A stretch of DNA of 32,724 bases from an uncultured Clostridia bacterium (GCA_947589415.1 CANQBP010000021.1:1-32724), one strand, 5' to 3'; counted from the first letter of the stretch, positions 25,372 to 32,566 are shown. Numbers and translations: made by a program. The notes: generated by a model not told the origin, from the letters alone.

Positions 25372-26697
25372 TTATAAATACTGTTTTGTAAACTCAAATA
25401 AACTCTTTACAGAAATATCCTGACCGAAATCACATCTGCCTATCAATGCGGTTTTACAGCCCGCATTTTTCCCGGCAAGAATATCATTTTTACTGTCACC
25501 GATCATCCATGAATTACTCAAATCTATATTCAGTTCTTCGGCAGCCTTAAAAAGCATACCGGGATTCGGTTTACGACACTTACACCTGATTTTCAGCTCC
25601 GTTATTTCCCCGTCATAGCCTTTATCCGGGTGGTGCGGGCAATAATAAAGAGCATTTATATATGCCCCGTCGTGTCCGAGAAGTGTTTCCATTTTATTAT
25701 GTATTTCATCAAGCTCTCCCCAAGTCACCTCACCTCTCGCTATCACCGGCTGATTTGTCACCACAACGGCAAGATATTCGGAATTATTTATTGCCTTAAT
25801 TGCCCTTGATGTATTTTCAATCAGTTCAAAATCCTTTACGTTCCTCAAATACCCCGTGTGTTTATTAAGAGTACCGTCACGATCAAGAAATATTGCCCTC
25901 CGCTTGCGGGATAAATCTCCGTATTTTATTCTGTTGTTACAAAAATCTCCGCATACACTGCGATACCTTTCGGGTGTTCCCATGTCCCTTACATATTCGG
26001 GACTGTCATAGCAAAACATTCTTCCCGTGCCGACAAGAGGCTTAAGAATATCCCTGTCGAGGTCAGCTTTTATGTTTACGCTGCCGTTATCGGCATCACA
26101 AGTCATCTTTCCATTCGTATCAACGTAATTAAATACACACGGACTTAGTATATGAATACCGGCATTAACCCTGTTTCTGTACCATTCGGGTCTTATATCA
26201 TCTTTCGATAACCAGCCTACAACCGAATTGTTTTTATCGGCAACAACAATGCCGCTGTCATACGGGTGACTGTTCGGGTGCGTAAAAAGCGTAGCAATTG
26301 CCTTTTTACGTTTATGAAATTCAATCATTCTTTGAAAGTCAACATCGAACACCAAATCTCCGTTCAAAACCAAAAAATCCTCCGAAAGTCTGTCCTTTAG
26401 CTTTAAAAGTGCGCCCGCATTTCCGAGCGGCTCATTTTCCGCAAAATACTCAATATTAACACCGAACGGTCTGCCCGTTGCGGGAGAAACACCGCTGCCG
26501 TCACCGAAATAATCGGTTATTTTACTGCCGAGATGTCCAACCGTTATAATTAAATCGGTAAGACCCTGTTCTCTAAGGCAATCTATTTCATATTCCAAAA
26601 CAGGTTTTTCGTTAATTCTGAGCATCGGTTTTGGTATGTTTGGAGCAACGGAAGATATTCTCGTTCCCTTTCCGCCTGCCAAAATTATTGTTTTCAT
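25372..26697 (-). CDS. Bifunctional heptose-1-phosphate nucleotidyltransferase / heptose-1,7-bisphosphate phosphatase (HddC-GmhB fusion)
   Basis: A 441-residue fusion of two steps of nucleotide-heptose synthesis. Residues 1-240 are a sugar-phosphate nucleotidyltransferase (LAGGKGTRISSVAPNIPKPM with the GGxGTR loop and catalytic Lys; LVLNGDLVFDVD with a metal Asp), like HddC, which makes GDP-heptose. Residues ~265-441 are a HAD-IIIA phosphatase like GmhB: FLDRDGTLNKHTGYL (about 271), VVTNQPVIARG, the zinc-binding CPHHP...RCKCRKPNPG loop (about 350-375) and WMIGDSKNDILAGKNAG. GmhB and HddC act in turn: phosphatase first, nucleotidyl transfer second. The ATG at 26697 has AGAGGG upstream and lies 11 nt after hddA. 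Nucleotide choice (GDP versus another) is inferred from the HddA neighbour. Confidence 0.92.
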   Translation of the reverse strand: MKTIILAGGKGTRISSVAPNIPKPMLRINEKPVLEYEIDCLREQGLTDLIITVGHLGSKITDYFGDGSGVSPATGRPFGVNIEYFAENEPLGNAGALLKLKDRLSEDFLVLNGDLVFDVDFQRMIEFHKRKKAIATLFTHPNSHPYDSGIVVADKNNSVVGWLSKDDIRPEWYRNRVNAGIHILSPCVFNYVDTNGKMTCDADNGSVNIKADLDRDILKPLVGTGRMFCYDSPEYVRDMGTPERYRSVCGDFCNNRIKYGDLSRKRRAIFLDRDGTLNKHTGYLRNVKDFELIENTSRAIKAINNSEYLAVVVTNQPVIARGEVTWGELDEIHNKMETLLGHDGAYINALYYCPHHPDKGYDGEITELKIRCKCRKPNPGMLFKAAEELNIDLSNSWMIGDSKNDILAGKNAGCKTALIGRCDFGQDISVKSLFEFTKQYL

Positions 26698-26708
26698 AAC
26701 ATTCCCTC

Positions 26709-27713
26709 TTAAATACCCTCCGCATTATCTTCGGGCAGACAGTATATCACCTCGGTACCTCTGTCCGCAAATTCAAAGGGCATAAGCATCAGCTTTTTCA
26801 TCGCATTTCTGACAGACTCACGGTGTTCCGGACGAACATAAAATACAAGAAAACCTCCGCCGCCTGCCCCCAACAGCTTGCCTCCGAGCGCACCTGCCTG
26901 TATTCCTTTTGAATACAAATCGTCTATGCAGCTCGTTGATACCGCAGATCCCGTCTTTCGTTTTAACCTCCATGTACGATCGAGTAATCTCCCGAAATCA
27001 TCAAGATCTCTCGTTTTATCCGTCAGTACATTTTCAGCTTCGTCAACAAGCAGATACATTTCTTTCAAAACGGAATTTTTACCGTCCGAACAATTTGACA
27101 AATTTGCCTTATGAATATCTGACGAAAAACGTGTAAATCCTGTAAAAAACATCATCAGATTATCGTTTAGCTGCTTTTTGCGTTCAGCCGATATTTTCAC
27201 GGGGAGAACTTCATATCCGCCGCTGCCGAAATTTATCCTGTTAAAACCTCCGTATGATGCAGCAATCTGATCCTGCCAACCGCCCGCTTCACCGCACATT
27301 TCCCTTTCAAGATATATTGCCTTATCCGCAAGTTCCTTTCTGTCGGCACACTTTCCATTGAGTGCATAAAAAGCATTAAGCATACCGACAGCAAACGAAC
27401 TGCTCGTACCAAGACCCGATCGTGCGGGAAGATCGGCATCATATATGAGCCGTATTTTGTTAATATCAAGCATTTTCATTGCATTTCTTATTAAAGGGTG
27501 TCGGATATCATCAACATTTGTCACACGCTCCGTTACGGAATATGAAAGCTCTGTATTGTAATCGAAAAATTCCGGTAAATGACGAACGTTGACATAACAG
27601 TATTTGTTAATCGTCGCCGACAATACCGCACCTCCGTTTTCTCTAAAATAGTTTTCCATATCTGTTCCGCCGCCAAAAAACGACATACGAAACGGAGTCC
27701 TCGTTATGATCAT
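26709..27713 (-). CDS. hddA: D-glycero-alpha-D-manno-heptose-7-phosphate kinase (GHMP kinase)
   Basis: A 334-residue GHMP-superfamily kinase that phosphorylates C1 of heptose 7-phosphate, giving the alpha-1,7-bisphosphate. The N-terminus ITRTPFRMSFFGGGTDMENY is the HddA/fucokinase-type substrate loop, PARSGLGTSSSFAVGMLNA (about 95-113) is the ATP loop, and GALGGKLLGAGGGGFLVFY is GHMP motif 3. It is distinct from HldE, which makes the beta-bisphosphate used for ADP-heptose. The ATG at 27713 is chosen because GGGGGTG lies 7 nt upstream; the in-frame GTG at 27728 lies in that site. It is the first gene of the operon, 416 nt downstream of a consensus promoter. Confidence 0.92.
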   Translation of the reverse strand: MIITRTPFRMSFFGGGTDMENYFRENGGAVLSATINKYCYVNVRHLPEFFDYNTELSYSVTERVTNVDDIRHPLIRNAMKMLDINKIRLIYDADLPARSGLGTSSSFAVGMLNAFYALNGKCADRKELADKAIYLEREMCGEAGGWQDQIAASYGGFNRINFGSGGYEVLPVKISAERKKQLNDNLMMFFTGFTRFSSDIHKANLSNCSDGKNSVLKEMYLLVDEAENVLTDKTRDLDDFGRLLDRTWRLKRKTGSAVSTSCIDDLYSKGIQAGALGGKLLGAGGGGFLVFYVRPEHRESVRNAMKKLMLMPFEFADRGTEVIYCLPEDNAEGI

Positions 27714-28130
27714 TTCTTTCACCCCCACCGAACCGGCTTATCGTCCAAACACTTGGCTTATAAAAGCAGCGTGTCCGATATTTTTTCCGACAGCTCCGAA
27801 AATTTCTCGTATAAGCCGTATTACCGATACAATTAAGACAACTGCATAACGGTAATTTTAACTTTACATATACACTTATAAATGCCCGACATCCGAAAAA
27901 TACTGCTTTGCATTATGAGCAGGTCATAAGATATCAATGTTTGACACACTCTTATGCTTCGCAACACTCCTTTTTCATTTTTCCCGGACTCATCATGTCA
28001 TAAAATCGTGATACCACGGCATCATTTTCACCAAAACATGAAAAAAAATCTCAACGCCGATATCATGGAAATTATCGCCACAAATAACGAGTCTTGAAAA
28101 ATGCCATTATTAACGGCAATATCCGCATAT
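27714..28130 (-). promoter_or_regulatory. Long structured leader of the heptose/polysaccharide operon
   Basis: About 415 nt between the start site near 28129 and the hddA ATG, without a supportable gene. At +13 to +27 the hairpin GCCGTTAATAATGGC (28117-28103) is followed by ATTTTT, like a terminator or pause site. CGTG/CACG (28018-28007) is followed by ATTTT. ATTACCG/CGGTAAT (27856-27820) forms a longer-range stem. CGGCTTAT (minus, 27818-27811) can pair either with ATAAGCC at 27761-27755 or with ATAAGCCG at 27741-27734, the latter just before the ribosome site. This suggests leader-based control (antitermination or translation), with no known riboswitch class recognised. Confidence 0.5.
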
Positions 28131-28135
28131 TTATA

Positions 28136-28164
28136 ATTATACTCTCACAACACACTTTTGTCAA
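28136..28164 (-). promoter_or_regulatory. Consensus sigma-A promoter of the polysaccharide operon
   Basis: On the minus strand TTGACA (28164-28159), a 17-bp spacer and TATAAT (28141-28136), a perfect consensus. A promoter this strong before an ~12-kb operon suggests that control is imposed downstream, in the leader. The AT-rich stretch 28165-28480 holds no other recognisable element. Confidence 0.88.
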
Positions 28165-28484
28165 GCAATATATAACAAATTTAACACTTTTTATAAAACA
28201 CAATCTTCTGCAAAAGCTGATATATGTAATATGCTCAATTTAATTTCAAAAATTAGTGATATTATACTTACAAATAACGTAATATAATAAAAAATATATT
28301 TTTTAACAATTCGGTAATAAATTTTTACCCTCAAGCCGTTATTTCCCTTATTTTTTGTTATTATTGCCAACTGATTGTAAAAAAATCAAAAATATATTCT
28401 ACATAATTTTCAAACTTTTTCATCAATCATTAAATGAAAAAAGTAATCAATTTTTATACGTAAATGAATTAAAGTTCAATTTTT

Positions 28485-28517
28485 TACCGCTCGGTATGAA
28501 ATTTATACCGTTCGGTA
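28485..28517. promoter_or_regulatory. Twin palindromic operator candidates
   Basis: TACCGCTCGGTA (28485-28496) and TACCGTTCGGTA (28506-28517), both 12-bp palindromes, start 21 bp apart, i.e. two helical turns on the same DNA face. They end 36 bp upstream of the -35 element of the plus-strand promoter at 28553. A dimeric regulator binding as a tandem pair is the natural reading; the neighbouring SARP-like protein is one candidate. Confidence 0.6.
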
Positions 28518-28552
28518 AACGATGCAGAAACTTTGTCGTAAGTGAACCACAT

Positions 28553-28581
28553 TTGATTTTCGGGTAAAAATGTGATATAAT
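28553..28581 (+). promoter_or_regulatory. Sigma-A promoter of the 28588 hairpin RNA
   Basis: TTGATT (28553-28558), 17 bp, TATAAT (28576-28581). The predicted start at about 28588 coincides with the first base of a 13-bp RNA stem. Confidence 0.75.
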
Positions 28582-28587
28582 GTATGG

Positions 28588-28675
28588 AAGATGCAGGCAG
28601 GTACCAATTGTACCAAACACCCCTGTAAAGTACATATTATCGGCAAGTCTATCCGGCACTGCCTGCATCTTTAAT
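28588..28675 (+). ncRNA. Candidate small RNA or leader RNA closed by a 13-bp stem
   Basis: AAGATGCAGGCAG (28588-28600) pairs perfectly with CTGCCTGCATCTT (28659-28671). Inside the 58-nt loop are two small hairpins: GTAC/GTAC (28601-28613) and TGTA/TACA around AAG (28624-28634). The stem starts at the predicted transcription start and is followed by TTAATT, a weak run-off signal. It might be an independent small RNA or the 5' end of the message for the regulator at 28935. No known riboswitch motif was recognised. Confidence 0.5.
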
Positions 28676-28831
28676 TCAAAATATAATTTTATTTCACGTC
28701 CGCGGACAGATTACTTAATTCCGTTAAACAGGCGAACCTTTAAAACTTTACTTTTCTGTCTTTTGGCGCAAGCACCGGTATCCGTTTATAAATCCGAAAA
28801 TCCGGTAACACATAAGGAACAATTTAAGTTG

Positions 28832-28873
28832 TATAATGTAACGGAGTGCGCCCGAATAACATATTATATTCGG
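28832..28873 (+). promoter_or_regulatory. -10 element and palindrome before the regulator gene
   Basis: TATAAT at 28832-28837 has no good -35 partner. CCGAATA (28852-28858) and TATTCGG (28867-28873) form an inverted repeat just downstream, about 60 bp before the ATG. This looks like a weak promoter with an operator, possibly for autoregulation. Confidence 0.4.
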
Positions 28874-28934
28874 ACATTGCACATAATCTGGATTTATTTT
28901 GAATATTGCAGACGTTACTGGGGAGGAAATATAC

Positions 28935-29720
28935 ATGAAAGCATTGATATATTGCAAAAATTCGGAGGTTAGCAATGCTTTGACCAAATATATCGAAGGC
29001 TGTCAGGAACTTGAAGTCGAATGTGTTCGGGATTATAAAATGTTGATCGATAAAATTGAAGAGGAACGTATTTATATGGCTGTTTTGTCTATGAATGACA
29101 GCCGTTACGCTGAAATAACAGATAAAATCAAATCCAATAAAACAGGCACTGTCATATATCTTCTCGGTCAAAGAGTCGAACAATCGGCGGAAGTATATAA
29201 ATGCAAATGCGACGGTTTTATAAATATTCAAAATCTTGAAGATGATGTAAAAGACTGCCTTGATAATTTTTCTCTTTTATCAAAAAGAATACATAGATTA
29301 AGAGCCGTAACATTCGGAAGATTTGACTTATTTGTTGACGGCGAAAGAATGGAAATAAGCAATAAGAAATCTAAGGAGCTTCTTGCACTCTGCATTGATA
29401 AATGCGGAGGACGTGTAAGTATGGAGGAGGCAACCGATAAATTGTGGTACGGGCGGCCGTATGACGAACGGGTCAAAGGTCTGTACCGAAAAGCCGTAAT
29501 GAGTCTTAACGCATATTTCAGATCAAAGGAAATTAAGGACGTTTTTATTAACGGGAGAGGTTACTGTTATATAAAAAAGAGTGCGTTCGATTGTGATTAC
29601 TACAAATTCCTTGAAGATCCGCAAAAGCGAAAAATGCTCTATACGGGAGAATATATGTTTGAATATTCATGGGCTGAAGAAACTTTGGCAAGGCTTGAAA
29701 TGCTGTACTTCAATTTTTGA
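28935..29720 (+). CDS. Regulator with degenerate receiver and SARP/OmpR-type winged-helix domain
   Basis: A 261-residue protein. Residues 1-118 have the length and alternating alpha/beta pattern of a response-regulator receiver, but the acidic pocket is absent (ALIYCKN in place of a DD pair) and the phospho-acceptor region reads YMAVLSMND, with no Asp at the usual place. It is therefore probably phosphorylation-independent. After RIHRLRA comes a winged-helix domain (about 127-215): VTFGRFDLFVDGERMEIS, KSKELLALCIDKCGGRVSMEEA, LW and a terminal beta hairpin INGRGYCYI, the pattern of SARP-type activators. The C-terminal 40 residues are a short remnant where a BTAD helical domain would be. The ATG at 28935 has GGGGAGG upstream. 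It is divergent from the heptose operon and is the obvious candidate to control it. No sensor kinase is nearby. Confidence 0.78.
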   Translation: MKALIYCKNSEVSNALTKYIEGCQELEVECVRDYKMLIDKIEEERIYMAVLSMNDSRYAEITDKIKSNKTGTVIYLLGQRVEQSAEVYKCKCDGFINIQNLEDDVKDCLDNFSLLSKRIHRLRAVTFGRFDLFVDGERMEISNKKSKELLALCIDKCGGRVSMEEATDKLWYGRPYDERVKGLYRKAVMSLNAYFRSKEIKDVFINGRGYCYIKKSAFDCDYYKFLEDPQKRKMLYTGEYMFEYSWAEETLARLEMLYFNF

Positions 29721-29763
29721 GTGCAGGCAGTATCCCATAATTTATCGGCATATAAAAAATAAC

Positions 29764-29798
29764 GGGCAAAAAATCCGTCAATACGTGATTTTTTGCCC
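29764..29798. terminator. Bidirectional terminator between regulator and holin genes
   Basis: GGGCAAAAAATC (29764-29775) pairs perfectly with GATTTTTTGCCC (29787-29798). The stem carries A and T runs, so it works for both converging genes. Confidence 0.8.
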
Positions 29799-29816
29799 TT
29801 ATAAAATATAGATGTA

Positions 29817-30254
29817 TTATTTATCTTCCTTATCTGCTGCCGTCTTTAGCTTTCCTATGAGCTTTGTCAAAAATCCCGGTATCGGAACTCCTATTTTGAC
29901 AAGATTTTCAAGAATACTTATCATTTCGTTTATGATTAGCCATATTGTAACGAGAACACTGAACCACAAATCATAATCCACTTGAATATTTATGGCTGAA
30001 AAACCGCCGTAAATCAGATAATCGGCACCCATTGCAACCACCACAAGCGCTATATATGATATTTTTTTGATTATCCCCCTAAGCCCCGTTTTACTTGAAA
30101 GTTCACGGTTTATATAAGCCGATGTTATTCCTGTAATATAATCCACTATCATGGCAATAAACAGAATAATAAGCGGTACGGCAAGTGTATTGCAATATAC
30201 TGCAAATGCGGCTGCCGCCGCCGTAAATGTAGCTTGTAGGGTTTTATTTTCCAT
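29817..30254 (-). CDS. Phage-type holin (toxin-secretion/phage-lysis holin family)
   Basis: A 145-residue membrane protein with about four hydrophobic stretches. VPLIILFIAMIVDYITGITSAYINRELSSKTG (starting near residue 26) has the D.ITG...A......SS..G core of the Phage_holin_4_1 family, and GIIKKISYIALVVVAMGADYL follows, as in TcdE-like holins. These make membrane lesions for endolysins or toxin release. The C-terminus IGKLKTAADKEDK is charged and cytoplasmic. The start is the ATG at 30254 with a perfect AAGGAGG; the GTG six bases upstream is too close to it. No endolysin, phage tail or toxin gene is adjacent, so its job is unknown. It is a single-gene unit. Confidence 0.85.
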   Translation of the reverse strand: MENKTLQATFTAAAAAFAVYCNTLAVPLIILFIAMIVDYITGITSAYINRELSSKTGLRGIIKKISYIALVVVAMGADYLIYGGFSAINIQVDYDLWFSVLVTIWLIINEMISILENLVKIGVPIPGFLTKLIGKLKTAADKEDK

Positions 30255-30302
30255 TTTCACACCTCCTTCAAAGATAGGGAGAAAATCGAAAAAATTATCC
30301 CT

Positions 30303-30317
30303 CTGCGGGTCAAATCA
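30303..30317 (+). repeat. 15-bp direct repeat, right copy
   Basis: CTGCGGGTCAAATCA, identical to 12781-12795. This copy is 48 bp upstream of the holin ATG, in opposite orientation relative to its gene compared with the left copy. Confidence 0.55.
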
Positions 30318-30421
30318 TGTAACCTTGTCAAAAAAATTAAATAGAAAAATTTCCGTACTATCACTCAAACACAACTTTATTCACCTGATACATAATATGT
30401 TATGTTTTTAAAAACTCTACT

Positions 30422-30443
30422 CGGTACATCACGGTACACGGTA
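30422..30443. repeat. Three CGGTA repeats upstream of the holin gene
   Basis: CGGTACatcaCGGTACaCGGTA places CGGTA at 30422, 30432 and 30439, about 170 bp upstream of the holin gene. The half-site resembles that in the twin palindromes at 28485-28517. The remaining gene-free sequence 30318-30478 shows no further feature. Confidence 0.3.
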
Positions 30444-30478
30444 ATTTTTTCAAAATATTCCCTGCTTGAAAACAAACG

Positions 30479-30520
30479 AAAGCGACCGCCATAAATTAAA
30501 ACGGTCGCTTTTGATTTTCT
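30479..30520. terminator. Bidirectional terminator downstream of the MenD-like gene
   Basis: AAAGCGACCG (30479-30488) pairs with CGGTCGCTTT (30502-30511). It is followed by TGATTTTC on the plus strand and by CGTTTGTTTTC on the minus strand. It most likely ends the minus-strand transcript from 30593. Confidence 0.7.
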
Positions 30521-30592
30521 ATAAAACAGCCTCGGCAGCACCGTGCCGATCGACTTAAATGCCGCAGGTAAACTGCTTTTAAACGGCTTTTC

Positions 30593-32365
30593 TCATTTTT
30601 CAAACTTATTTTTTGCTTTACGCAGGGTCGTTTCTATAAAAGCATTTCCTTGTGCTAATTTTTTAACCTTTTCCTTGAGGCTGGCATCACGGCTCATATT
30701 CTCCGAATAGAAACGGCGCTGGACAGCTGCGTCCTCGTCTTTTTTGGTGAACACTTCAAAAAATATCGGTTTATCCGAGGGGCTGATAAATATCCTTAAT
30801 GCTTCTTCAAATTCCTCACGGGTTCTTGCACTCAAATACCTATACCCCTGATCTTCCACCCAGCCTCTTGCGGTGGAGAAATGTTCTGCCGCTATATGTC
30901 TGTTAATATTCTCCAATCCCTGTCCGTATCTGTAATGGAACATTTCGGCACCCTCATTATTTTGAAGGAATATTCTTATATTGCTGTTCGAGTATCTGTT
31001 CCACAACGAGTTCATATCATAAAAGAACGACAAATCACCTATAAGAAGGAAACACAACTTATCTTGTGACAATAAGGAATTTCCAATAAATGCCGAACAC
31101 GAACCGTCGATTCCGTTTGTTCCCCTGTTGCCGAATACCCTTATGCCATCTTTTAGAGTAAAAATATTGACTAACCTTACGCTCATAGAATTTGCAATAT
31201 GGAATATACTGTCATCGGGCATTTCTTCAACAAACCTCTTTACGGTATAAAAGCTGGAATATTCGACATCGGGTATTTTTATCATATCGTTTCTTGCCTT
31301 CAGCAAAGAATAATACGAGTTATCGGATATATTTTTACTTTCCGAGAAATACTCAAAAAACTCCGTAGGCGTACATTCAAAAATACTGTCAATACATTTG
31401 TATGCATCTTTTATCATTCCGCTTTTATCTATCTGATAATATTTAACACATTTTTTTCTTTTAGTGATTAAGGCTTTAATGCCCGCCACAATGTTTCCGT
31501 TGATCGTTATAAGAACATCGGGCATCATTTCCTCTCTTTCCTTATCGGAAATAACTTGGCAAAAAGTGCTTAAATTGAGCTGATTTCTGCACTTCGCATT
31601 GGAAAGGCTATCTGCTGCTACGACAGCGTTATAATGTTCGGTAAAACTGTTTACTGCGTCCATAAGTCTTTTATCAGCTATATTTGACTGACCAAAGACT
31701 ATCATTATTTTGGAATTTTCAAGTTCCGATCTTTTATCCTCCCAGAGTTTCTGTTTCATACCGGTTTCATATCTGTTCACTCTTTGAACAACGGGGAAAG
31801 AATCTTTTATTGCAGCTTTGTAATTCATAAAATTTCTTCCCAAACCTTCCTCGATCGGAAAATCAATATGAACCGGACCGGGCTCACCGTGATCAAGCTC
31901 CAACAAAGCAGAATGGATTCTGTTTTTACAGTACCACATATCCTTAGAATCATTGATTTTCGGCAACTGTACCGAACATTTAACAACAGACTGTAAAATG
32001 CCCATTTGCGGTATCATCTGATCCTCATTTTGATTAAGGTAATAGTAGTTCCTGTCCGCTGTTAAAACAACCAAAGGCAATTTCTGATAGAATGCCTCAG
32101 TAACGCCCGACGAATAGTTGCACACGGAAGTTCCCGATGTACAGCAGATTGCGACAGGCTCATTAAGTTTTTGTATAAGTCCAATCGCAAAAAATGCGGC
32201 AGAACGCTCGTCGACCACAGAATAACAATTAAAAAAATTATCCTCCTCAACCATATAAACAAAAGGTATATTTCTGGTACCGGGAGAAAGAACTATATGT
32301 TTAATATTATAAGCCTTCAACATAGCCACCAATATTCTCACATTTTCAAAGGGTGTATTACTCAT
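30593..32365 (-). CDS. MenD-like thiamine-diphosphate-dependent enzyme
   Basis: A 590-residue ThDP enzyme resembling MenD (SEPHCHC synthase). Visible MenD-like marks are VLSPGTRNIPFVYM (about 26-39), VVDERSAAFFAIGL with the activating Glu, CCTSGTSVCNYSSGVTEA, VLTADRNYYYLNQNEDQM, and the C-terminal RGTNGIDGSCSAFIGNSL followed by the ThDP/Mg motif LLIGDLSFFYDMNSLWN. The last ~50 residues, after FFEVFTKKDEDAA, are a charged extension. No other menaquinone gene is nearby, and key positions vary (SPGTRN for SPGSRS), so a related carboligation or decarboxylation in surface-glycan or secondary metabolism is equally possible. The ATG at 32365 follows AAGGA by 6 nt; the longer in-frame start at 32404 lacks a ribosome site. 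Confidence 0.75.
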   Translation of the reverse strand: MSNTPFENVRILVAMLKAYNIKHIVLSPGTRNIPFVYMVEEDNFFNCYSVVDERSAAFFAIGLIQKLNEPVAICCTSGTSVCNYSSGVTEAFYQKLPLVVLTADRNYYYLNQNEDQMIPQMGILQSVVKCSVQLPKINDSKDMWYCKNRIHSALLELDHGEPGPVHIDFPIEEGLGRNFMNYKAAIKDSFPVVQRVNRYETGMKQKLWEDKRSELENSKIMIVFGQSNIADKRLMDAVNSFTEHYNAVVAADSLSNAKCRNQLNLSTFCQVISDKEREEMMPDVLITINGNIVAGIKALITKRKKCVKYYQIDKSGMIKDAYKCIDSIFECTPTEFFEYFSESKNISDNSYYSLLKARNDMIKIPDVEYSSFYTVKRFVEEMPDDSIFHIANSMSVRLVNIFTLKDGIRVFGNRGTNGIDGSCSAFIGNSLLSQDKLCFLLIGDLSFFYDMNSLWNRYSNSNIRIFLQNNEGAEMFHYRYGQGLENINRHIAAEHFSTARGWVEDQGYRYLSARTREEFEEALRIFISPSDKPIFFEVFTKKDEDAAVQRRFYSENMSRDASLKEKVKKLAQGNAFIETTLRKAKNKFEK

Positions 32366-32566
32366 AAGCGATCCTTTCCTTTCACTAAAAACCACAAACG
32401 TCAAAAATTCACATTATCATACTACTTGAAATATATCCCCGACTGTATTTGATACAAATGTGTTTTTATTTATTGTCAACTCCGAATTTATCATAATACA
32501 GCGACAGAAAAACATCACCGCCATAGGAGATGCCAAACTTCTCCGTACGGTGTCAATCACACAAGT

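Noticed and set aside
27981-27999. Hammerhead-like ATGATGAGTCCGGGAA on the minus strand of the operon leader
   Set aside because: The core is not CTGATGA and the matching GAAA strand with proper stems is missing.
28355-28567. 70-codon open frame in the AT-rich region before the hairpin RNA
   Set aside because: No ribosome site, low complexity, and it covers the twin palindromes and the promoter.
12781-30317. Region as a complete prophage or integrative element
   Set aside because: No integrase, portal, terminase, capsid or replication gene, and the bulk is a glycan operon; only two phage-like units and a short repeat support it.
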